DNA of 64,000 nucleotides. It comes from Morinoia aosen. Taxonomy: Eukaryota; Arthropoda; Malacostraca; Amphipoda; Talitridae. The stretch covers positions 43,606,075-43,670,074 of the forward strand of contig CM059564.1 in NCBI GenBank assembly GCA_030386875.1, written 5' to 3'. Under the pieces are notes generated by a model. The model saw only the letters and a list, made by a program, of their open reading frames with translations. It made no database searches and had not been told where the DNA came from. How positions within the stretch are numbered: position 1 is the stretch's first letter; each line of letters begins with the position of its first letter. Below are positions 48,101 to 60,100 of the stretch, one piece after another. A program made the position numbers and the translations under genes.

Positions 48101-51100
48101 AATCATATATTGGTGCCAGATGCTGAGGTGTATCGATATGTGTGAGATGGGTAGCATCTTGGTGGTGTGGGAGAAGGATTTTTGTACTTTTCAGTCTATA
48201 ATCTTTGTGAACTACGACTCATTAGTCTCTAAAAATATGATAAAATCAAGTACGAGGGTATGGCAAATAAAGAAAGTTATCTATTTTGGACATGGATCCC
48301 ATAATGGACTTGTGTGGACGTGAGCAGCCGCAGTCGAGCATCCCCGACGTGTTCGTGTGGCTGATCAGCGGCACGAAGCGGCTGGCGTACGTGCGGGTGC
48401 CCGCCCGGGACTTACTGCACGCCAACGACCCCGCCTGCGCCGGCCGCCGCTCCGGTGTCTTCTGGTGCTACCCAGTCCTCTGCCCCGGTCAGTGTCGCGC
48501 TTTTTGTCCGCCGGAGCGTCTACGATCTTAGCATTAACTTAGCGATCTTAGATCTAAATAAATCGATAATGCAAAGTTTGTAGTTTTAGCCGTCTGTGAT
48601 TTCCCTCACTTTTTTGCTGGGCATCTGCGTATTTAACCGCCATGTTCGGCTTCTGCACAGGGCAGCTAAAATTGTAGATGCACTTCACTCTCCGGTTTAA
48701 CTTTTCACCGGGGCATCTGTGATTTTAGTCGCCCGTGTATAGCAATGGATTCGTAAATTAAAATGCAGAATTGGTTTTCATCAGAAATTTCCTGTCTTTT
48801 GTGGCCATCATTTTTTAATTCATTTTCTCGTGTAGTTGTTCCTCTTCTTAATGTTAGATTATTGCTTTGCTCCTCAATATTTAGATAGGATTTGAGAAAA
48901 AAAATTTGTATGCTGCGCTCATCCTACCTCATTTGAAGATACGGACTATAATAAAAAACACTATCATTTTTGGGACGGTGGTTATGTACAAAAATTGAAA
49001 AAGAGATGAAGCCAATAAAAATAGAAGTAGTGGGAGTGCCGGAATATTTAATTAAGTTTTAAAGCTACACGACTAGCTGTGACGGGAGTAATAAAAACTA
49101 TAAGGCTAATTATGACGGGAGCCCAGGCGCGGCCGAAATGTTGAGTTTGTGACAGTGAATAGATACAATCTTGAATTAAGTACAAAAGCAATGAGGCTAT
49201 CCAGTTGTGATGAGAGTGGACTAACAAAAGCAATAAGATCAATTATGATGGGTGCGCAGGCACGGGAGAAATGGCTGGGCTAGTGCGCATGTCGCTGTGG
49301 CTGGGCCACGCTGACGAGGTGCGCCAGTGGTGGTCTGCCAGACCAGACCTGCAGCTCACTGTCTACGCTGAGACCTACGAGAACCAGGTCACCTCCGTCG
49401 GCTCAGGCAAGTGGACCAACAAGGGGCCTCTCATGAACCGGCCGCCCTTCTCAGATGCCGACGGTCTCGTCGCCCTCAAAAAAGACGCCATAACTTGTCC
49501 TGAGGGCTGGCAATTCCAGGGGGACTGGTTCATCGCTCCTGACCCGAGGTGGGATAATTACCCTCTGTTTGTGTCTCGAGTTACGATTGTGTCTCGAGTT
49601 ACGATTGTGTATCGAGTTACGATTTTATCTCGAGTTACGATTGTATCTCGAGCTACGATTGTGTCTCGAGCTACGATTGTGTCTCGAGTTACGATTGTGT
49701 CTCGAGTTACGACTAGGATTTGAATAATTTAAACAGTTATTATTGGATAACGCCATGTTTTTGAGCATCGTGAATTATTGAAATATACAGAGGCAGAATG
49801 AGTTCCAATTTATAGGACGTGTCTGACCTATTAGTTTAGTGCTGAGGTGTGAAACGTATACGTATTACACGTGGTATTTAGAGCAATTCTTCAAAATTTT
49901 GAACTGGAATTTACGACGATGCCGAGTGTTAAGGAATATCCTAGTATTTGCAGTAAGTTTGAGTACATATTCTGAGTGGTGCTCAGACCTTTACATTTAA
50001 GTAATAATTCACTCTGAAGCCTTGACCGAATACTTAAACTAAAATTACCTAAAACGCTGAAAAATAACTGAACTGAAGTAAAGAACCAAAACACTGACAA
50101 ATGATGCATTAGCGTTGATGCAATTTCAAATGCCAGGTTCACTCGCTGAAAAGAGTGCGTCCAGTCTCTTCTTGCGTCCAGTCTCTTCTTGCGTTTCGCC
50201 GTAGGAGAGGACTGTATAGTGGGAGCATGCTGTCACCACGATGATTTATAGCACCCAAGTCGTCAATACCGAAAGATAATTTAATTTATCTGCTCCTACG
50301 GACGCTCTAAGTAACTAATGAAAGCTCGGATGTAATATATTTTTTGTTGAATTAAGTTTTCACATCGTAAAATTTTCCTCATTTTACTTTGGTCCCCCAA
50401 GTTTTGTGCTCATTACGTATGTATGTATATAATGATCAGCATGTGGCGTAGGTAGTGGTCTAAAGTGAATTTGGCAGAGAACCACGGCAGGTAAAATTAA
50501 AAAAATGAAACAAACTTCTTCATCTTTTTTATATGATAAATAAATTTTATTCATCATTTTGTCATTCCTACAGCCTCAAATGAAAACTCTTTAACGGTTT
50601 TATACTCTCATTTGAGCAACTATCAAACGAACCAAAACTCCACATCATACATGTTGCAAGCAGTATAATCCTTTTAATGAGTAACATCGCCATAAAACCA
50701 TTTAGTACATAACTAGGGTAAATTTGAACTCGTAATTCTTTAGTGGACATTTAATTCTGTATCTTGTCCGAAAGCTGTTCTTGGGCAATTGCAGTAGAAG
50801 AAGATTTCCTCGCCGGGAAACCATACCACACATGCTACGCTGCCCAGTAAGCAATCATAAGACAGTTAACACTTTGACTGCGGCAGATAGAACTGAAGTT
50901 CAATATTTAATTCAATTTTATATTTTTTGTTTTAATTCAATTTTAAATTTTTTGTTGTTTCAAGTAAGATTAAAAAATCAAACACTAACTGGATCGTACC
51001 TTCATTTAGTTTTGATTTCGTATTTACGGAAATGAAGATTGTGATTACTGGTCGGTGAGCAGCATTATGAAAACTCTCCCAGTGACCACCGGTGGCTCAC

Positions 51101-54100
51101 GTCGCAGTCAAAGTGTTACGATGTCCTACAGAAACTAGACTTGCATAGCCACAACACGCTCACGTTTACCCACGTGAGCTCTTCAGAACGAACAAGCGTG
51201 CAACTCCCACACTATCAGTAATGAGCAATCACATAACAGTTAAGAGGTCCTGAAACTTGACCTTTCATAGCCACATTACGCTCACATCTACCCACGCAAG
51301 CTCATCTGAACAAACAAGCGCACAACTAGCGCTGTGTCTGTGACGATTACCTTGTGTACAGCATCAAGTACAACCTGGACGCTGGGCACGCATTGTACTC
51401 GGAGGAGGTGTTCGAGCAGCAGATGCGGGTGCCGGGTGGCTCGTGGGTCGACGCCCCGACGCACTGGGTGGACGCGAGGGGCGACCCCGCCACGCCCCGG
51501 GACGAGGTCCAGTGCCCCAGCGGCTGGGCCTGGCGTGACTTCTGGACCGTAAGACCTAAAATGATGCTCTTGTTGTTGCGTCTCAGTCTGGGGAACGTCG
51601 TGCGATTATGGACTGAAGGACTTGAACAGAAACAGGTCTTAGTCAGGGGACGTACTTTAGACCGTAAAACTTGGAAAGAAGCATTTACTGCCAAGTTACA
51701 GTCTGGTGAACGTACTTTGGACCCTGAGACTTGAATAAAAACCCTTGTTACCAGGTCTTAGTCTGTGAAACGGACAATGATTTTGGACAGCAAGACTTGG
51801 AAAGAAATTCTTGTTGTCAGGTCTCAGTCTGGTGAACGTACTGCGATTTCTTACGTGATGATAATTTTCTTATCCGTCGCGTTGACATATATTGGTCTGT
51901 AGATGACAGCGTATCCTGAAGCGAGTGGAGAAATACCTACTTATACAAGGAGTTTGAATTCACTAATATAACTTCAACCAGACTGTATGGAAAAAATTAT
52001 CGATAATCCTGATTTTGCAAATTTGATTATATACATATAAGTAATCGAAAATGGTATTCATCACGAGCCCAATAACTGAAATGCTTGTCATTTCTCTCTA
52101 TCACCTTTACGCGCAGCGAAAATTACAGTTCTGTTATGTTTTCTTGGCTGAATTTCACGCTACAAAGAACATAGTAGTGAAATTTCTGCTTAACCGGTAT
52201 TTTAAACACACGTAGCGTATTGAAACTGATTGCTCTCCATTCCTTAAAGGAGCCAAGAAATGCACTCACTCAAGTCGTTAAGTTTGTTATCAATAATCCT
52301 GCAAAATGTGTAGTATGGATCTAATGTTCAAGATGCCTATTGTTTTGTTCCACGACTTGTGACACCGCGAGGGAGTTATGTTCTCTGAATATGTGGACAT
52401 TCTTGAGAAAGCATCTGAGATTTGCTCAGCTTGTGTCCGCTCAATAGCAAATTAGATTTATAAGCAGAAAACTCGTTACATTTCCAGTTTCACTCTTCTT
52501 GATAAAGTTACAGCCTTTTCTCGTTTTTCTGAAATTTCCTTTCGAGAACTCGAGACGTGACTGTTCCTCAAAAGCAATAAATCCTCCCAAGCTAGTGACC
52601 ATGAGAAGCTACTTTTCAATTTCACGTTCTTCGATAACGTAGTGTTTTTTTCCGTTTTTCTGAAATTTCCTTTCTAGTACTCGAGACACGATTGCCCTTC
52701 TGAAGTAACAAATCCTCCAACTAGTGACGGGGAGAGGCTAATTTCCAATATCACCTTCCTTGATAAAATTGTAGCCATTCCTATTTTTCCTGACATTTTC
52801 CTTCCAGCACTAGAAATTCGATTGCCCCTCTGAAGAAATAATTGTTTTCAACACTTTAACTGCGACGAGCGCCATATATGGTCACTGAGGAGGGTTTTCA
52901 TTACGCTGCTGACTAACCAGTAGCTACAAACTCAATTTTAAAAATACTTAATAAAAACTGAATGAAAACACAACCCAGTTAACTTTCAGTATTTTTAACA
53001 TTGCCTACTACAATCGACTTCAAATTTAAATTCAAATTGAACTTCAGATTTACCTGCCGCAGTCTGAGCGTTAATCTTATGAAGACAATTTGTATACCGA
53101 CACAGACGGACCTGCAGAGGGCTGTGGACGGCGAGGGCTGGGAGTACACGGTACAGAAGGGCATCGTCGGTTGGTCTCCGCAGCAGAAAGTGTACCATGT
53201 GCTCCGCAGGCGGCGCTGGTACAGGGAGCGTCATCGTCAGGGAAAAGTGGAAAAGGTAAATCACAGGCCTGTGTTCAAAATTACAACTCGTTTCGAATTT
53301 TTAGCTATAAAAAGTCGAGGCAGACTTTGGTTGCTTCCTTATATAGACGGCTGATAGTGTTACTGTTCCATTGATACTGGGCCATTACTGCTCCTTTGAT
53401 ACTGTGCCATTAATGTTCCATTCTGGTGTAGAGAAGGTAAATCCCAGGCTGGTGTTCAGAATTACAACTCGTTTTGAAATTTCAGCGTTGTGTATTCAAG
53501 GCAGACTTAGACAGTTTCTTGGTAAGAAATTTTACAGATTACAGATATTGTTGCTGTTCCATTGATGGGAAATGCATAATTTTAAGTACTTGTAGTTCGA
53601 AAACTGCGTACAACCGTTGTTGATGGTTCTGTCTAGACCCTGTTATTAAATTCGTTATACTTCATTAATAGTTGTAAATGCTGTATTAATTGTTGTATGT
53701 ACGACGTTATACCTCATCATTTATTGTATGTGTATTTACCTATGCTTTTCTGGTAATCAATGTGGTACACGCACATATGAAAACACATTTCAACTTCAGA
53801 TTTGTTCGCCAATTTTATATCTTCTACTAGCTACATTCCACCCTCTTCAGTCCTGCAAAAATACAACTCTGATTTTCTTCTACCTTCACAACTCACTCGT
53901 TCTGACCACGATGTTGCAGCTCTACAAAAAAAATAAATGTAATTCTTCTACCTTCACAACATGCTCATTCTTAACTCGATGTTGCTCTGCCCTGCCAAAC
54001 ACGAACATAACAAATATTTCACTACCTTCACACCCCGATGTTGCCCCCCAGTCGACGGAAGGCCCGATCGAGGGCTGGGAGTACAGCTCGCTGTTCGGCC

Positions 54101-57100
54101 GCCGCTTCCACGCCCGGGAGCGCCGCGTCGACGTGGTGAGACGGCGGCGGTGGCGACGCAAGATGGTGCCTGGCGAGGACGCCCTTCGTTCTGACGTGCC
54201 CAGGATGATCATCAAGACAGAGTCTGGTCAGTTTATTTGGCTGTGTTTCTGTTCTCTAAACAAACATGATTATGGTACCGCAGTACATAATCAACGAATG
54301 TGGGTATAGTTCTGAGGATTATCGTCAAGACAGAGTCTGGTCAGTCATGGTCAGAGTCTGGTCAGTTTATTTGGCTGTGTTTCTGTTGTCTAAATGTCAT
54401 TATGGCACCGCAGTAGTGAACGAGAGTGGGCATTGTGCTAAAGATTGTCGTCAAGACAGAGTCTGGTCAGTCTATTGGCAGTGATGCTCTCGTCAAAACA
54501 GCATAATGGCATCGCTGTAGTGAACGAGTGTGTGTGCTTTCCTTTGGAAATCCTGAGTTGTTCTCAAGTTATTGAAATGTGGTTTCAGCAAATAGTTGTG
54601 CAGCATTTTAAAAGTGCTGGAACTACTATTTCTAAATATCATGTAATTCCAATACCTGATATAACTGGTTTCTCTTATAATTTCATTTCGGGATCCAGAT
54701 ATCTTAGAAACAATCTCCCGCTAAGGAACTCACGACTCAAGTTGCTCTCATTACGAGAAGAAAAGTCTTGGTGGCCATTCAAAAAAATATTACAACGAAG
54801 CATAGTTAGTGGCTGACCATAGAGACTGTTACTCGACAGCGCAGGCTAGGTAGCAAACCATAGAAGCTGCTACTCGACAGTTCGAATCCCAGCATAGCCC
54901 CCCGGTGTTTCTCCCCTTTGGGCGAAGGGAGAACTCAGCCACAATTCCCCACTCTACCCAGGGGTCGGAAATGGGTACCGGCTTGACCGGGGGTAAACGT
55001 CATGGTGTCCTGGTGTTAGTTGTAAGTCATTTGAAAAATAAATATAGGTGCAAGATGATATTCATCAGACTTGATTGGAATGAAACGTCCTTTGTCCTTT
55101 TTTTTATCCTGCAGAGGACACCCCACAGTTCGTGTCGTGCCCGAGGCAGTACGTGGTGAGTGCAGAGCGCCAGCAGTACCAGTTGCGGGCACACATCTAC
55201 CAGGCTCGGGACCTGCCCGCAGGGGACAAGTCGGGACTCTCAGGTGCGTTCAGGACTTGCTTCATGTTCAAATAGCTTCCAAGTCCAAATTTTTCGTCAA
55301 GGCATTTGTGATTTTGGCCGTCCAAGTTTATCAAGTCGGGATTGTCAGGTGCTTTGAGGACTTCCTTCATGTTTAAATAGCTTCCATGTCTAAATTTTTT
55401 GCCGGTGCATCTATGATTTTGACCGCCCAAGTTTAGCTTCTGCATAAGGCGACCAAAATTATAGATGCCACGACCCAAAAGTTACTGGGTTACTTCGTCG
55501 TAGCAGTACACCTCTGAGACAAATTTGACCGAAGTGGACTTGCTACCAACTCTTTCGATGAGGTTAAATTGCTTTAATTTTTAGTTTTTCCGGAAAACAC
55601 GGGGCTGAGAACACAACTCGTAAAAGTGGATGGCGATTACGACATGGGACTCCTGACGATAACGATATATGTACGAAATGTACACTTCTGCCTTGCTGCA
55701 GCTCTTGTGAAGCCGCCAAAACCAAATTTTATGCATTCGTTTGATCTCCTTTTAGATGCGCGTCATTGTCCGGTAGACTCAACGTTTTTTAAGGTGCTGA
55801 ATTTGTTTGAAGAACAAACCTAAAAGTATCAGGATATGTGTATCGTGAACATGATTTCATCATAAGTGAGTTACTCAATACTTGTCATAAATAACCTTCC
55901 GCATGAGACCGCTATATTGTATATTCAGAACACTTCCCCAACTTCACTGATCTAGTGCAAATTTTCGGTGAAATTTAAAAAAAAGGAACTGACAACGCTT
56001 CAACAAAAATAATAATTTCCATGCCAAGCAGACTCCAATTCTCGGGTGTAGACTCATTTGTTACTCATGCGTACTGCCCACACACGGTCAACAACCCCAC
56101 AGCAGACTTGATGACCAAAAAATGTTTCAGATCCTTTTGCGGTGGTGAGTTTCTGCGAGGTGAGCCAGCAGACGGAGCATGTGCGGTCGACGCTGTGCCC
56201 CACGTGGGACCAGACCCTCATCTTCGACAAGCTGCTCATCTCGGGGCCTCTCGTCGCGCCCCCCGTACAGGGGGAGCTGGTCATGGCCCCAGCCAGGCCC
56301 CCCTCTGTTGTGGTCAACGTCTTCGACTGGGACGCCAGGGTGAGGACCGACCCTCGCTGGTACATTTCGCTTGCCCATCCAGCGATCACTGGGAGCTGAT
56401 CTTTTTGTCATCGCTAGCAAAACAGTTTTTCCAAGACATTGTGGGGACTCTCTCATATCAGCTTATGGGGCTTATGGAAAGTAACAAGCCTGTTAATGAA
56501 ACCCTGCGCTTGTATTGTGCATGATTTTTCTATAGTGTCAGGAACTAATTCAAATTCGTTCTCAGGGCAAGCCGGAGTTCCTCGGGCGCGCGGTGTGCGA
56601 GCCGACCGTGCAGGACCCGCAGGCCGGTTACCTCCCCACCCCCCTCCGCTGGCACCCCCTCCGGTCCGGCGCGCGTGGTGCTGGTGAGCGTTTTCTTTTG
56701 GTATACTACGAGGGGTCCCCAAAAATGTTAGCGTTTGACTGGTGATTACTCGTGTATTTTAACATTATCGTCCTCTGACTTACGATTGCTCGCGTGTTTT
56801 TTGTGTTCATTTCAAAAGGAGTTATCGTTCTTTGGCTGACGATTACTGGAGTGCTTTTTGTTCATTTTAGGGGCACCTTAGTTTTGTATCATAGTATTTA
56901 ATTTTCTTTGGTTGAATGTTTTTTCCATAGTTTATTTCATTAGACTTTTCTCAATATCAATGAACACGTACTTCAAAACAAAATGCACGAGTACTGGGCC
57001 GTCAGAGAATGAGTAAATTTCTTGGGGCGCCCTGCACTCGTGACTTTGGGGTGGAGCGGTACACTCTGACTTGGAAGACCCGATTTCGTTTATATATAAT

Positions 57101-60100
57101 GTTCTGCTTGTTCCTTCTCTAGTTCTTTACTTAGTCCGTCCGTTTCGTCCGAGGTCGCAGCATCATGGATGCCGAATTCCTCAGTGTAACATTAAAAGAT
57201 AGCCTTCACATGCATTGATATGTTTGACATTTTATCAGGATAGGTTCGGTTAGGATAAGATAGGATGGGATAGGTAAGGATATGTTAGGTTAGGATAAGT
57301 TAGGTTAGCATAGGTTAGGTAATGTTGACAGAATTTTATCACGGGTTTAACGTTGACATTGCTTGTGAAATTTCCAACGGTCCTGCTAGTTCTCATAATC
57401 ATAGTTACCGAAGCGAGAGGCTTGTTTAGAGATGTACCTGTGTGGAGAAAGCTGAGAAAGCAAAAACGAGAGGGCAACTAACATATCTTATTTAAGAACA
57501 TGATTGTTATTCACTCCCGCGCGTTAAATTACCGGACGAAAACTATTGTAATTTCTAACAAATGTAATAGTATAGTTGAGCCATCAATGAAATGCGGCTT
57601 TCAACGTTTTTGGAGTTGGACTTCAGCATGGCTTCGATTTAAGATCGTTTGGGCTTTTAATTTAGTGAATTAAAAAAATTGCTTATGTATGAAGAAGCTA
57701 GAGCATATTCTATTTACATTTATTTCGCCGTGTTAATTTAGCAGCTTTCCATTTAATTGCATAATTCTGTTCCTCTATTCCGACTTCTGCAAAAGTTACT
57801 GAAGCATTTTGAATAACTGTCATTACAGCAACGGAATCACTAGCCCTACTGCCATTGTTTCGACACATTGACATGATGACTATTTGAGACCAGACGTTGG
57901 CGTATGTATTGATTATCATTATCTTCATTGTTTGAATATATTGATGTGATGGATAAATTCGTGGCCAGACGACGGCGTAGGAGGCGAGCTACTGGCGTCG
58001 TTCGAGCTGCTGGTGGGGGGCCTGGAGGACGCGCCCCCCACGCGGGGCAACGTCTACATGGTGCCCTTCGAAGTCCGGCCGCGCCTCCAGAAAACCAGGA
58101 TCGAGGTAAACTAATTGTTTGAATGACCATAATTTGAATGACCATGATTTGAATAACCTTGACTTGAATAACCATGATTTGAATGACGATAATTTGAATG
58201 ACGATAATTTGAATGACGATAATTGGAATGACGATAATTTGAATCACCATGGTTTTTACTGTCATGGTTTTTACTGTCATGGTTTTTACTGTCATGGTTT
58301 TTACTGTCATGGTTTTTACTGCCATAGTTTTTACTGCCATAGTTTTTACTGCCATAGTTTTTACTGCCATAGTTTTTACTGCCATAGTTTTTACTGCCAT
58401 AGTTTTTACTGCTATAGTTTTTACTGCCATGGTTCTTACTGCCATGGTTCTTACTGTCATGGTTCTTACTGTCATGGTTCTTACTGTCATGGTTCTTACT
58501 GTCATGTTTTTTACTGCCATGGTTTTTACTGCCATGGTTTTTACTGCCATGGTTTTTACTGCCATGGTTTTTACTGCCATGGTTTTTACTGCCATGGTTT
58601 TTACTGCCATGGTTTTTACTGCCATGGTTTTTACTGCCATAGTTTTTACTGCTATAGTTTTTACTGCCATGGTTTTTACTGCCATGGTTCTTACTGCCAT
58701 GGTTCTTACTGTCATGGTTCTTACTGTCATGGTTCTTACTGTCATGTTTTTTACTGCCATGGTTTTTACTGCCATGGTTTTTACTGTCATGTTTTTTACT
58801 GCCATGGTTTTTACTGCCATGGTTTTTACTGCCATGGTTTTTACTGCCATGGTTTTTACTGCCATAGTTTTTACTGCCATAGTTTTTACTGCTATAGTTT
58901 TTACTGCCATGGTTCTTACTGCCATGGTTCTTACTGTCATGGTTCTTACTGTCATGGTTCTTACTGTCATGTTTTTTACTGCCATGGTTTTTACTGCCAT
59001 GGTTTTTACTGCCATGGTTTTTACTGTCATGGTTTTCATGACAATGTATTTCATAACTACTCTTTAAATAGCTATGGTTTTCAAACTACTGTTTGAATGA
59101 GCCTAATTCTGTAAACCATGGTCCTAAGTACAAAGGTTGAGGTGACCACGGCGCGTTGCAGGTGCTGTGCTGGGGGGTGCGCAACATGACGACATTCGAG
59201 CTGCAGTCCGTGACGCGCCCGTCCGTCGAGTTCGAGTGCGGCGGCCAGCGCGTCCGCAGCTCCGTCATGGACAACCTCAGGAACAACCCCAACTTCGACC
59301 AGCCGCACTTGGTCTTCGATGTCGTAAGTGCTGTTTGGTGTCGTAAGTGGCTGTTGATTTGATTGACGATGTCGTAAGCTGCTAAACGGTGATTACTCTG
59401 TTGCCGTTAACGGCGGTTGCTCAGATGCCGTAAATGGTGATTACATTTGGGTTCTCATAGATGCAAGACAACCTCTTAACTTTCAGTTGCTGTTCTGTTT
59501 TGGTGGTAGGTGGTGCTATCCACGTAATAAATAACTCTAAATCCATAAAACTCCATAAAAAGCTCTTCTGAAAAATCTTGTAAAATGGTCTTGGCGCATT
59601 TTTTTGTCTGATTGATATAAATGCCTTCAAGATGCTGTTGTATCAAAGGTACTAATGCATCCAAGGTGGTAATGTATCCAAGATGTGGTAACTGTGGTGA
59701 ACGGGGCGCAGGAACTGCCGCGAGAGGAGCTGTACATGCCGCCGCTGACGCTGCGGGTGCAGGACCACCGGTCCTTCGGCAGCAAGCCTGTGGTGGCCAC
59801 CGCAGTCGTCACCGACCTCAGCTCCTACACCGTCGAGCCCGCCCTCCTCAAGTAATGCGAGCCTCCCTCAACAGGGCACCTTTGTGCCCTAGTGACGCTA
59901 CTTCGGTTGAATTTGTGTATGATGTTTACTACTTTCGCTGAATTTTTGGAGGAAGTTTGCAACTTCCGTTAAATTTTTGAATAGTTTTTGTTACTTCTTT
60001 TGAATTTTTTGTATAGAGTTTGCTACTTTCATCGAATTTTTGTATAATAGAGTTCGCTACTTCCGCTGAATGTTTGAACAGTGTTTTCAAGCACCGTCAA

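Noticed and set aside
54840..54900. A functional tRNA gene
   Set aside because: Only the B box is clear. There is no cloverleaf, and the sequence continues into a SINE body found elsewhere.
57235..57325. Interstitial telomere
   Set aside because: Units are irregular GGTTAGGATA/GGATGGGATA and belong to a dispersed element also at 1299-1622.
57846..59096. Frames of 270-400 codons over 57.8-59.1 kb (FYCHG, TVKTMA repeats)
   Set aside because: Shadows of the intronic 15-bp arrays; one merely reads antisense through exon 26.
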